Source: Hygrocybe punicea (Eukaryota > Basidiomycota > Agaricomycetes > Agaricales > Hygrophoraceae). From it: 64,000 nt of DNA. Below are positions 45,010 to 56,622 of this stretch, piece after piece; position 1 is the first letter of the stretch, and each line of letters opens with the position of its first letter. The DNA lies in the NCBI GenBank assembly GCA_963556145.1, contig OY744461.1, forward strand, positions 6,086,891-6,150,890, read 5' to 3'. A program made the position numbers and the translations under genes. The notes below the pieces were generated by a model, which was given only the letters and a program-made list of their open reading frames with translations, did not search any database and had not been told where the DNA came from.

Positions 45010-45760
45010 GCAAAAATGTTTGATATGTTGTTTATACAATGGTTTGTGCAAGGGCAATGCTGCAGATTCATGCTGGGACATCTGTTGAATGCTTATCAAA
45101 CGGTGTTAGAACCGGCCTGTTCACACAATTATTCACTGTTTGCATTATCAACAATTCCAATGCACATATTAAATCTTGCTACATCACAGATACATCCAGT
45201 ATATTGTTCGTACAATTGTTTCAGCAAATGCAATGCTGCAGGGTAATCCTGAGACAGCTGCCAAACACTTGTCAAACAGTGTTCGGCCTGTTCGACAAGT
45301 ATTCTCTATTTGCATTATTAATAATTCTAATGCACATAGTACATGTAGCTACATCACAGATACATCCAGTATGTTGCTTATACAATTGTTTCTGTGAGGA
45401 CAATGCCCCGGATCAAAGCTGGGACACCTGCCGAACACTTGTCGAACAGTGTTCGACCTGTTCGACAAGTACCCACTGCTTGAATTGTTAGTAATTCTAA
45501 TACTCATTGTACTTGTAGCTACATCACAGATACATTGAATACAATGTTCATACAATTGTTTGTGACAAGGCAATGCTGCAGATTGAAACTGGGACACTGG
45601 CCGAACACTGTCGAACACTGTTCAGCCTGTTCGACAAGTACCCACTGCTTGCATTATTAGTAATTCTAATACACATTGTACTTGTAGCTATATCACAGAT
45701 ACACCGAATACATTGTTCTTATAATTGTTTTGGCAAAATCAATGCCTCAGATTCAAGGTG
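45010..45760 (+). repeat. ~170-bp tandem repeat, about 4.5 units
   Basis: The block GCTACATCACAGATACA recurs near 45178, 45349, 45518 and 45688 (spacing 169-171 bp). Each unit also contains AATGCTGCAG-like and TGTTCGACAAGTA-like blocks. Open frames across it follow the repeat and are not genes. Confidence 0.8.
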
Positions 45761-46240
45761 CACACACATAATTCCAATGCATCCAGCAAAATATATGTAT
45801 CTGCAGACACACATTTCACATATGGTTCATCCTGTGTCTACCACACAGAAAATATACCCAGGAAACTCATTGAACACTGAACACTGTTCAGCCCATTCAC
45901 CTCATCTATATTTCAAAAGGTGCACATTACACTACCAATGCAGTCCGTTATGTCAATAAAGCTGTCAAGCAAAGACGTTGCAACACTACCTATTCCAAAA
46001 TTGGCAACTGTGATCTGGGAACCTGTGATCAAGCCGCCTTATTGTTCTTGCTTATTGGGACACCAAATTCTCACAGTTACAAAGTCAGCAGTCACACGGT
46101 TTCAAAACTATTCCCAGGGCTTCAAAATTGTTCGCACAGTTTGCAAAGATTGTTCCCACGGCTTGGCAAATTAGAGTCTGACCCTGAGTTGAAAAATCCA
46201 CCGTATAGAACGATTCCCTTATAGGGACTCGTAATGTCAG
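45761..46240. other. spacer between 170-bp array and right terminal array
   Basis: No gene is recognised. Confidence 0.4.
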
Positions 46241-46944
46241 GAAAGAGATTTCGTTATCCTCTGGATGTGGATGCCAGTGTAGAGTAAATATTACCTTAAT
46301 CTTGGCCCATCCAATGGCAGTGGAAAAGAAATCTCCCTCTCTGCCAGGGGACAGATATATCGCATCCCTACGTTTGGTGGGAAATGTTTGTCCCCCTGAT
46401 GTCGGCCCATCCACTGCTAGTGGGGAATAAATATCCCACTGCAGCCAGTGCCAGTGAGGAATAAATATCCCACCCCATCTCGGCCCATGCAGTGTCAGTG
46501 AGGAATAAACATCCTACCCCACCTCGGCCCATCCACTGCCATTGGGGAATGAAGATCCACCCCATCTTGGCCCATCCAGTGCCAGTGGGGAATAAACATC
46601 CCACCCAATGTGGGCCCATCCACTGCTAGTGGGGAATAAATATCCTACCCCACCTCAGCCCATCCAGTGCCAGTGGGAAATAAATATCCCACCCTACCTC
46701 GGCCCATCCAGTGCCAGTGCGGAATAAATATCCCACCCCATCTCGGCCCATCCAGTGCCAATGGGACATAAATATCCTACCCTACCTCGGCCCATCCAGT
46801 GCCAGTGGGGACTGCCAGTGGGAAATAACTATCTCACCCCATCTCGGCCCATGCCCTGCCATTGGTACAAACATATCCCTGCCCATGTGGGCCCATCCAA
46901 TGATATTGGCAAATAATTATTCTACCTAATTTCGGCCCATCCAA
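46241..46944 (-). repeat. ~44-bp tandem array inside the right terminal repeat (inverted)
   Basis: The unit reads ACCCCATCTCGGCCCATCCA then GTGCCAGTGGGGAATAAATATCCC. About fifteen copies are present with some shortened ones. It is the reverse complement of the array at 1011-1560. Confidence 0.87.
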
Positions 46945-47119
46945 TTCTAGTGGGAAAGAATTATTTCTACTGTTCTGGGCCCATTCACTGTGAAGGGAAA
47001 AGATTATCTCAGCTCATTTCAGCCCATACAATCCAATAGGCCTGGATATTATCTCAGCCCATCTCGGCCCATCCACTGGGATTGGACCTTTAGCACATGG
47101 GCTCCACCAATGTTACTGG
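46945..47119 (-). repeat. right terminal inverted repeat, outer part
   Basis: Read on the minus strand from 47119 it starts CCAGTAACATTGGTGGAGCC and follows the left end (836 onward) colinearly. Confidence 0.8.
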
Positions 47120-47283
47120 GCAAGATACGCTGCAAGGGGTCAATCATTTATCTCTTGGACCTCAGAGTGAAGGGTGTCGAGGCTTTTCACTTTTTAGCTT
47201 TTATTCCGTCTTATTGTTGCTAGTTTGGTCTGAGTCAATCATTATCTATTACATCTCAGTGCGAACACCATTGGAATACCAAT

Positions 47284-48575
47284 TCAATCATGAGTGAGAT
47301 CAATTACATCATGATCTGCCAGTGAGTTGCCACTACCACCAGCACGAACTCCTTGACACTTGTGCGAATGAACAGTTCCTCTTGTCATATATGTTTGACA
47401 AATACAACACTTGGTGAAAAGAAGGCGGAACTGGGCCTCCGATAAGCCCTTTCCATTGGAGCTGGCAAGTAGTAACACATACTCCCACTTCTTTGAAATG
47501 TGTGGAAACGGCCTGAAGGACGGAATGGTGGCGGGATCAATATCTGCTGGACATGAGATGATAGCGCCTGAATAGTAGGTGAATGCCACATACTCTCAAA
47601 AGATTGATTCCCCGCATCACCAAGAGGCCTGCCAGTGACCGCTGTTGTAGCTTGGATTGCTAGGGATACACCGAGTTCCAAATTAGACCGAGAGTAAAAA
47701 CAACATCCAAACTTACAATGTGTAGGCTCCGGAAGAGACACATTTGGAACTGAACTCAAGGCGATGAAAATATTCTCAGCTTCCGATCTCACCACATTCA
47801 AATCAGGTAAAATAAACAAAGTATTTTGATTGATTACTTACTTTGATGCCTGAGTCGCCTGGATATTGGCCATCGAACAAGTCAAGATCATACTGGGCTC
47901 CCGCCAGTGAAGGGCTCGCAGATTGGCTTGAATTCACAGTGTCGGGGACTCTGGCATATTTGGTTGCATCCGATCTTGACTGCCAGTGCGACGGAAGCCA
48001 GAGATTGAGAACCTCTTGATATGGCGAGGATGTGGGGTTCCCAGTGCTGCTCGGGAGGTGTGATTTCATAGAACAGCCATTCAAGTTCAGAGTGTGTTGT
48101 GACCGGGAAAAAAACAAAAGATGGAGAATACAGATATCAGCATGACCTTTAAAACTGAATTGAAAGCCTTGGGAAGAACGAGTTTAAACAACAATTATGG
48201 ATAGGGCTCTCATAGGTCACCCAGTGACTCGGAGTGCAGAGCCTATGAAACCCATCTGGAGAAAGGTGTTCCCACATGCCAAGTTTGGCCTGTTTCTTCT
48301 CTGTCATCGATCATCTGTTCCTGTCGCTGGCAAGCACGCCATTCCCACATTCCAAAGATTGTCCTAGTATAATTTACATAACGTACCTGTGGTCTTTTTG
48401 TTTTTTGCCCAACGTCTTCATTCTTCTCACGTTCCAAATCAAATGCTGGTAGATTTTCTTTAGAGATCTCCCAACCTTGGATGAAAAACGTGAACTGGGC
48501 TACTAGTACGGTATAAAGCCTTGCATTGTGGGACTCTGTTGGACTCTGACTGACGTCCATCTGACCGATGTCCAT
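47284..48575 (-). CDS. unknown multi-exon protein with C-terminal Cys/His finger-like motif
   Basis: A plausible start is ATG 48575 (MDIGQMDVSQSPTESHN). Exons around 48575-48390, 48070-47845 and 47815-47720, and a last exon from about 47590 to the stop at 47284, encode Ser/Asp-rich sequence and then a compact C-terminus. The latter has HISKKWEYVLLLASSNGKGL, LFTKCCICQTYM and RGTVHSHKCQG. The C-x2-C...H-x-H-x-C arrangement could bind zinc. Proteins with this type of ending are frequent and unnamed in Agaricomycetes. The start is only 33 bp from that of the divergent DUF6698 gene, so one of the two starts may be wrong. Confidence 0.45.
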
Positions 48576-48607
48576 CTCCTGCCAGTGGCTCTCTGACAAC
48601 TTGAATT

Positions 48608-50078
48608 ATGTCAGCTACTCAGGTTTCTTCCGAGTCCCTGGCTATAACATTGGATGAATCAGCCACTGGGCAGCCTGAAGAAAACCCATTTGGAACCCGG
48701 AAACGAGTATTTGAGATCCTTTCCATTTCACTCTCACACACGGGTCGAAAAAAAAAGCATAAGAATTGAGTAGTTTACTATTTTATTTTATGCAGCGACA
48801 GAGACTTACGACTGGTACAATTACAGAAATGACGTTCTCCTGCCTTACATCTGCACCAGACACTGGATTCCACGAGCTTTCAATCCCTTCATCAATATTA
48901 CAAGTATGTTTTGGGTCGGAATTGCGGAAACCGGTGATGGGGAGCAAGAATCACAAAATGACTTCATGTCACAATTGTGAGTACTCGCATCTTTAATGAC
49001 CAAGGGCTAACTGAACACCAACCAGTACTGTCGAGGAGCACGATCGTCTTGCAAAGGTGTACAACAATATTCTGGACCTTGTTCCAGGATTTTGCGAACA
49101 GATGCTCAACTTTGGGACGGATCCAGGAGCCTTGGATAACATTATTGATGTGGCACGTACTTCACCTGCGATTTTTTGCTTTGGAATATGACTAACTATG
49201 ATTCAGATGACAGATGCTGCAAAGGGTGCATGTTCGGACGACACCGGAGGGCTAAAAATGAAAGCCGTACTCTACATACCTCTCAACCCTAAACAGAATG
49301 CATGCGTACCCCCCATCACAAACGAGAAGTCAAAATCCGATTGAGGGTTCAACCATCCCATGATATCCCGTCTTCTGTGTCCCCGAAGGCTGTTGGATGA
49401 GTTTGAGGTGAATCCAGAGTAAGTGATTCACTTGCCATGATACTCCAACCGCTCTACTCCAACCGCTCATACCAAGTTGCCCAGCGCCATGAGAGCAAAG
49501 TTCTTGGACGGAACTATCAAGGTTATCGCCGATGACTGGCCCAACTTCTCATATGAAGAAGGCATCTATGATCCAAACGAGATTGATAAGGGTCTTCTCC
49601 GTGGATACTTCTTACTGTGGGTAAGTCATTCTTGTCACTGTTGTTGCTGTTATGCTGACTGATGTAAGTTGTGCTCAGGTCTTTCGACATCTTTTTACTT
49701 CACCTTCTTCTGCACTCAAGGATATACCAGGGACAAATGCAACACATTCTGGGAACGCCAAACTGCATAACATGACAAGAGTTACGCCAGCAACAATCGC
49801 ATATGCAGCTGTACAAGTAAGTGTTAAGTGTTCCCCCCCCCTTTTGTTTAAAGATCATGATACAGATGATTTGGAAATTGCAGGCTCAGTTCTTCTTGAG
49901 TACCACAGAAGTATGGGGACCCGAGGATGGGGATTTCAATTTGGAGAATTTCCACGCTGCAATTATGCGGCTGTTCAAACCCGAAACAGCCGATCCCATT
50001 GATCATGAATGGACTCGTTCAACATTGGCTTGGTGGGACAAGTACTTGAAACATTTTCTATGGTTGCCAGCCTACTGA
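48608..50078 (+). pseudogene. DUF6698-domain protein, interrupted by a nonsense codon
   Basis: ATG is at 48608 (MSATQVSSESLAITLDES). Exons follow: about 48797-48978 (YDWYNYRNDVLLPYIC), 49027-49155 (EEHDRLAKVYNNILDLVPGF) and 49208-49422. The last reads KSKSD, then TGA at 49342-49344, then GFNHPMISRLLCP in the same frame. Later exons have LPSAMRAKFLDGTIKVIADD, VFRHLFTSPSSALKDIPGTN, NMTRVTPATIAYAAVQ and a final helical part to 50078. The TSPSSA and VTPATIAY blocks are the DUF6698 signature. Family members have Arg before GFNHP, so CGA-to-TGA is the likely cause. The rest of the frame is intact. Confidence 0.65.
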
Positions 50079-50818
50079 TAATTTCCATCCAGAGCTGTTT
50101 TTTGTATCTGTACAGTACAAACAGATGCACTGAGCGTCAGTGGCATTGCCAACACGAACCAACTGAGCGACCATGCACGTCTCCTCGCTCAACGTGCTGC
50201 CCGACGTGCTCCAAATTGATTACGCCCGAGCTGTAATATTCTGACTGTTTTTGGTAATATATTTGCCAGATTGCTATGTATTGCTGTTGAGTAATGAACT
50301 GGCAGGCGGGTGAGCGGTCAAATTCCTACCATTTACAAAAAGTACAACATGGTGGTATAGCCTATTAGATCTAACATGTGAGTACAGGATGTGGAATGTT
50401 AACTAGAGAAACAAGATGGCGAGAAGAAGCAATAATGACCACAACTTATATCACACATCCTCTCAGTCGATGCAGGTGGGCTTTGCGGCTAGTTGGGATA
50501 ATATATCAGGCAGAGAGGCTTTATAATCGCCATAGTTCAGTTACATGGGAAGATGCTACACGCAGATGACTGCCTGCCTGACGATGGATGTATGTTACAC
50601 ACCAGAATGACAAGTATAGTTTATTATGCACCAAGCAGTCGCTTTCTGTCTACCTTGCAACTTTCATGGTTCAGTTATATTGTCTTACAATGCTGGGCAC
50701 CAGGCTGATGATTTTGGTATACATTTTAGTTTGTTTATGCTCATATATATCCTTAACAGGTCAGGCGACTTTTGCTGATGGAGGAGGCATGAGCTGCCTG
50801 GCACGAGATTGTACACCA
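50079..50818. other. no gene recognised
   Basis: Two short plus-strand frames (50378-50569, 50588-50854) show no motif and I do not call them. Confidence 0.4.
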
Positions 50819-52154
50819 TCATTTTACTCGAGAACAATTTGTATTTCTCGATGAATCTAGCAAGGATGGGTGGACATTCCATCGAAAATATGGACCCACT
50901 GTGAGCAAGATAATACCGGCTAATCCAAGTTTTGAGACTTTGATTTGCTCGATCATGGTTTGAAAGCCATTTCCATCAGTCAGAAGAAACCCTCCAGCCT
51001 TCACTCGACTCCAGCGCCAAGTCAATGAGGTATAATCCAGTCGTTCTTGGGAAACTGACAAGAGAGTTGCGATCGCACCGCACAATTGATCCCAAGTCGT
51101 GTCTTGATGGATGAATTGGGGACTGAATTTAGGTGGCTCCTGGGGAACAAGTTTGTTTCCTTTTCGTGACTTTCCCTGCTGAAAAACTGGTGGCATGGGA
51201 ATTTCAATATAATACGACACGTTGAAGGTAGCCTGAGTGACAAGCTCAGTGCCACTGGCCTGATCACTTTTTCACGTTTACGCTTTGGGCCTTGCTCTTC
51301 CTCAGAACACAAAAGCTGCCATTTAAGTTTGATTTTTAGAGGGCTCAGGCTTGGGTGGTGTCTGTCTCCTACAAACAATTTATCAGTGGATGACGCCCAG
51401 TGAGAAGTCCATAATTCAAGGTAGATTTTCCTCAATTTTATTTGATTATAATAGATATCAATAACTACAATCGAGTGTTTTTCTAATACTATATATTTTT
51501 CTGTTTCTGTTGATTATTTTCTTCTATGTTTCATATAATCTATCGCAGCAGAATTTGGGTAGTAGGTATATATTGTGAACAATTGTATTCAATTGACTTT
51601 GAATTATGTTTGATTTTTGTCTGAAATTCATTGGTGGATTGCAAATGATTGCGAACAATTGTGAATGATTACAAACTTGAAATAGCGTCACACTACCTAG
51701 CATCCATTCCTGCCACCTACTGCTTGCCAATGCTCCTTCCATACTATTGATGCTGATGCTCTTCTCCTTCGGTTTTCTTGACTATGTTGTTGCCGTTTTG
51801 GTGCTCTTCTGGAGGAAAGGTTATGATCAGAGAACCAGGCAAAATAAGACTTGCCATTTCCTTGGAAAGATGGTCATAATGCTGGGAGATGTGAGAAGAC
51901 AGTGGGTGGAATGCGTAGCAGACAAAACAGGTTACATACGCCAAGTTGATCACTAGTGAGACTGCTGAAATAGATCTTGAAGTTGTCTAACAAACCACCA
52001 ACATTTGCTGCAAGCCAATCGCGCATACAAATATTCCTGTAACATGATATATTTATGTTAGCAAAGCATCAGAAACGAGTAATAGACAGCACCTTGCCAT
52101 GTTTGCCAGTCCTGGTTTTGCTGCCTTGGGTGCACGTTTTGCTTTTGAAGTCAT
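50819..52154 (-). CDS. unknown multi-exon protein (YYIEIP...family)
   Basis: ATG is at 52154 (MTSKAKRAPKAAKPGLANMA). A GTGCTG...TACAG intron joins to RNICMRDWLAANVGGLLDNF and KIYFSSLTSDQ (about 52040-51950). After further exons, one with KLKWQLLCSEEEQGPKRKRE, the last exon (about 51220 to 50819) has YYIEIPMPP, FIHQDTTWDQLCGAIATLL and LTWRWSRVKAGGFLLTDGNG. The pattern short basic N-terminus, helical middle, YYIE...W...SW is one I associate with an unnamed Agaricomycete family. The middle exons are uncertain and the C-terminal tail may be extended by a lost stop. Confidence 0.4.
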
Positions 52155-53622
52155 AGGCACTGCAGTTTTAGTCGGTATTGTTGCAGCGGTGTCATGACCC
52201 CAAGTGTTTTTGGGTGTAATGTCATGGGTTTACCATCGGACCACGGACGTAGATATTTAAGTGCAACACTATGGATGCACACCTACACTCATTAGTACCC
52301 ATTCTATGCCTTTCCACATTATGCAGTGAACAGACACAAATAGCATATATGCTTACCTTTATATCATTTATTATGGCTTCACTAGCAATGCCCAGACCTA
52401 GCCATTTATGTATGGTGCACAGAGGCACATCCCCCACTCATTAGTATTTATTATATATTTCTCTGTATTGCGCATACAAGGAGACAAGCCCAACTAGCGT
52501 TCTTACCTATATTAGCAGTAATGGATTGATTACAAATCTTGTTTACTTGTATTGATCAAAAGCGGCTCAGCTGGATAATGGGAAATGATTAGATAAGATG
52601 TGAACAAGAGGATGATAAGATAATGATAAGATAGGATACATCAGAGAGTGATTGTGATAGTCTGCTTACATAAAGACAATGGTCTATTGTTCTGAGCAGT
52701 CCTTTGTTTTAAACAGTCCAAATGGAGATAGAGCCCATTATTCACAGCCTCTTTTATGCCATCCATTGTTCTCATGACTCAGTCCTATTGTTCTCACTTT
52801 CTCATTGTTCTCAGTCCCCCATTGTTCTCCAACAGTATAGATAGGGCCTCCAAATTCCAGTAGTCAGAAGGATTTCCCCCCTCACCACTCAGTAGTCACT
52901 CTTAGTTGGGTTCACACAGTGTGATCCCTCATTCTCTTAGTACTAGTAGTTACTCATTGTAGTAGCTAGTGCTTGCAATCCAGTCTAGTTTACTCTTATT
53001 CTATCATTCTCTGAGTTCCCTTTGTCATCAAGGAGAATTCACCAGTTCACTCAGTCCAATCAATTCATTAGTCAGCATTAGTCAGCTAGATACACTTCTA
53101 AGGTTAAGGTTTCATCCTAAACAAAACAGAGTATTCAAAAGGTATTAAAGATATCCCTGAACTAGTAGCCAATGTGCATTTGAAGCTTCAGATTTAAGTC
53201 AGATATTATAATACTCAGAGATACTCTTGATTGAATAGGCCCCATAGCCAAAACCGTCCATATTCAACTGGTGAATATTGTTATCAGTATTCATTAGTTC
53301 ATATTTGATATTTCAGTAGTGAATATTAGTATTTTCAGTATATCACACACCCAATTGCTATTTATACCCACTCAAAGTCTCAATTCTTAATTGAAGAGAC
53401 CTCACTATTACATTCTATTGATTCATATAGTACATATACCCACAAACCCCTTCCTGATAGGTTATTTAGATATTAGAAACCCATGAACAACAAGAAGGTA
53501 CCTGAACAAAGTCAACTCCGGTAATTCTTGGTGAAACAAACATTCACATAACAAAATTGAAGCCCACCGCGAGGAAGTTTTAAATTTAAATAATCCAAGC
53601 ATTCCTATACCTCTAGTACACA
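52155..53622 (+). other. probable 5' LTR and leader of a retroelement
   Basis: TGTCATGACCCCAAG at about 52191 is a plausible LTR start. ATTGTTCTC-like motifs recur between 52688 and 52830, followed by a TATAGATA box at about 52842. A 780-nt leader then precedes the Gag start. The LTR end and primer site could not be fixed because the second LTR is not in the window. Confidence 0.35.
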
Positions 53623-56622
53623 ATGTCCACAAGCACCAGTACTCATACCCCAGACATGATTCCCCTACTAGGGCAGAAGTCTGCCCCAGCTAAATTCAAA
53701 GGAAGCTATGAAGAAGTCAAGAGATTCTTAAGGCATTACAAAATCCTATGCTGTTAATGATAAAGAGAAATGTGAACGGATTGTAGATTACTGCTCCACC
53801 AAAGTAGTCAAGCTCATTAAAGCCCTGGAAAGTTACATATCCCAAGACTGGAATACTCTTGAGAAAGATATTACTTGCTACTTTGATGCTGCCCTAAAAG
53901 AAACAAGATACGTTGTTAGAGATCTTATGACCCTTGCACGCATTTGGAAACTTAAGCAGATCAGAACTCTCACCAAATGGAAGCAATATGAACGCAGGTT
54001 CATTACTATTGCAGGATGGTTAGAGAGCAAGAAGAAGATCTCTGCAGATGAAAAGGCTGCATACTTCTGGCATGGAATCAACAAGAACCTCAGACATATC
54101 ATTGAGACACGTCTCAACACTGGATCAACACCTTTAGATGTCCCATCTCCATTCTCTATGAAAGATGTCATTAAGGTTGCAGAAACTCTATTTGAAAGGA
54201 ATCGGTTTGACATGAACCTAGCAGATTCAGATTCAAATGTACCAGGAAGACTAGACAACTCTGTTTCAGAAGACTCTGATGCAGATGATTTATCAGAGTA
54301 TGATACAGATAGTGACTATGAAGCCTGCATCAAGAGAAAGAAAGCTAGCAAGAAGAAGAAGACATTCAAATCCAAGGCATATGATTCAGATGATGAACTA
54401 TTTAAGAAGACAGTAAGGAAAGAAGCTGAGAAGAAAGATAATGGCAGAAGGGGGACAGACAAGAAGCCTACCTCCACATCATCATCACACCAGAATGAAG
54501 TAGAGTCTTTAATCAAGCAAATGGGAAAGCTATCTTTGGATGATATAAAGTATGGACTAGCATACTATAGAGCCTTGAAGCTAGACCCAGACATTTCTCA
54601 CTGTATTAGCCCACCTGAGCTGAAACAACCTCAGCAAAGGCAAGCACAGTCACAGCAAACACAAAGACCTCCCTTCAAAATCTCAGCTGCCAATAGTGTT
54701 GGCCTTCCACCAAACCCTTCTACTAGTTCATTTACTCCTACCAATTCATTTACTCCTTCCAATGAACCAAGAGGACCCATGACCTGCTATGGTTGTGGAG
54801 GACAAGGACATGGAATGCAAACATGTTTCCAGATCAATGAATTACTCAAGACAGGCAAGATAACCAAGGATAGTCTTGGAAGGATTGTTTATTCAGATGG
54901 CTCAATAATTCGCAGAAATATGGGTGAGACATTTGTACAAGCAATTGATAGACATGTAGCTGAAAAGGCTAGCAATGTCCAATCACACTTCTATGTATTA
55001 CAAGATCAATTCTCTGATTACTATCAATCTGATGCTGAAGAAGATTTTGAAGCATATACTATACCTACAATCAAGGAAGAAGAAATACAAATCCTGCCTG
55101 CAGTCAGAGGACCACAGAAAATTGGTGCAGCAAGGAAGGAAGTATTAGATGGAGTATATCCTCCCACAGGTATTAAATCCAAAGGGAAAGAGAATATAAG
55201 GCCCAATACAGTACTGCCACCCATTCCTAAAGGCCCAGTCAAACCTGGCCCTCTTTCAGCACAGAAGCAAGCTCAAGCACATATACCCGCACCATTACTC
55301 TTTGCTCTCAAGAAGACAAACCCATTCCATCCTACAGAAGAACTGCATGCAAAGCAACCTGTTCCAATGGATATAAGAACCCCAATACATATTCCTTCAG
55401 ACACAGATTCAGATGTGGAGATGATAGATCCTTCTCCAGCAAAGCCAGCAAAGACTCATATACAAGGACACAAGGCAAACATAGATAAGAACAAGATCAT
55501 GGCTGAAAGACATAATGCCATAACTCGTCTAAAGCCCACTCCCAAACAATCTGAAATTTCAGTCAATATTGGAGAAACTCAAGTTATCAATCAAATCCTT
55601 GACACACCAGTTACCCTGCATGTTCATGAAGTATTGGCTTCTTCCAAGGAGCTATCTGAGCAGTTAACAGACATGATCAAGAGAAAGAATGCAAAGTTAT
55701 CTGCCATTGCAAGCTCATTCATAACCAAGGATCGTGGAGTGTTAATCAGGCTTCAGATGAAATGTGATAGAAGACCTATTGAAGTCATCATTGACACTGG
55801 ATCCCAGTTAAATGTGATTAGTAAAAGAGTCTGGAAAGAAATTATCCAAAGACCTATGGATGTAGGAAAAATTCTCACAATGAATGATGCTAATGGAGGT
55901 GAAGGAATATCAAAAGGATTGGTCTCAGAAGTTCCATTGACTTGTGGTGGTGTCCTCACTTATGCCAATCTTTACATAGGAGAGACAGTACCATTTGATT
56001 TATTACTTGGAAGACCATGGCAAAGAGGCAACTATGTTTCTATTGATGAAAGAATAGATGGTACATATTTAGTATTCAAGAATCCTGAAGATTTGACAAA
56101 CAGATTTGAACTAATGGTCACACCAAACCATTCTCGAGTTAATCACATCAAAGGAGCTACTACTGCCGATGCCTCAACATCCTATTTATGCACTTTACCT
56201 ATGGAACTTGAAGAAACCACTACAATTCCTTTAACTAAGTCTTATGAGCAAAATAAGGCATTAGTCCGCTATAATCCGCAATTTCAAACTCCGCTTAAAC
56301 CGAGTTATTTTACCGAACTGATTAGATGCTTACAGGATAAGCCTTATTTGGATAAGGATAAGTCTGAAGTAAAAGGAGATAAAAGTATCTCATGCTTCAA
56401 TATCCCCAAAAATGCATATGATGGCTCGAAACTTCTTGCATTGTCCATAGCCCTTTGTGATGACATGAACAATGAAGAATCTGAATTTTCTGAAAGGAGA
56501 AAGATAAGAAATGGATTTTCACACCAGGGAAATTTAGATAGGAATTGCTATAAAAACTCTGAAGAAATGGGAGAGACAGTAGCCATGTCTGCTGCACAAA
56601 CCCCCAGATCCCACCTTTTATG
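53623..56622 (+). CDS. retroelement Gag-protease protein (CCHC knuckle and retropepsin), frameshifted near the start
   Basis: ATG is at 53623 (MSTSTSTHTPDMIPLLGQKS). The frame breaks near 53,750 by loss of about two bases and continues in the frame of 53755-56622. The N-terminal half is a capsid-like helical region (FKGSYEEVKRFLRHYK, YERRFITIAGWLESKKKI). A Lys/Asp-rich linker, the knuckle CYGCGGQGHGMQTC (C-x2-C-x4-H-x4-C; about 54784-54825), and a retropepsin-like domain with VIIDTGSQLNVIS (about 55785) and LLLGRPWQRGNYV follow. The active-site triad is D-T-G. No reverse transcriptase is seen before the Helitron insertion. It would lie beyond it or be missing. The Helitron at 58887 later cut the element. 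Confidence 0.75.

Larger units (their letters stand above)
836..47119. mobile_element. putative giant KDZ DNA transposon with cargo genes (46.3 kb)
   Basis: The two ends are inverted copies of each other. Reading inward from 836 on the plus strand and from 47119 on the minus strand, both start CCAGTAACATTGG, continue with GGAGCCCATG and GCTAAA blocks, and stay colinear for about 220 bp with few gaps. Both then pass into arrays of the same ~44-bp repeat. The KDZ transposase gene ends only about 50 bp from the left array. Inside are TET/JBP-like and JmjC-like oxygenases and several lineage-specific genes. KDZ transposons associated with TET/JBP genes are known from basidiomycetes. The assignment of this whole span to one element is inference. 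A target-site duplication was sought and not seen (left flank ends ATTTTCAA, right flank starts GCAAGATA). A Helitron and a gypsy element are nested within it and account for at least 14.9 kb. Confidence 0.65.

Noticed and set aside
836..47119. Starship-type giant element
   Set aside because: No tyrosine recombinase of the DUF3435 type is present; the transposase is KDZ and the ends are long inverted repeats.
828..47127. Target-site duplication of the large element
   Set aside because: The bases outside the two ends (ATTTTCAA and GCAAGATA) do not match, also when the ends are shifted by a few bases. The absence weakens but does not exclude the element.
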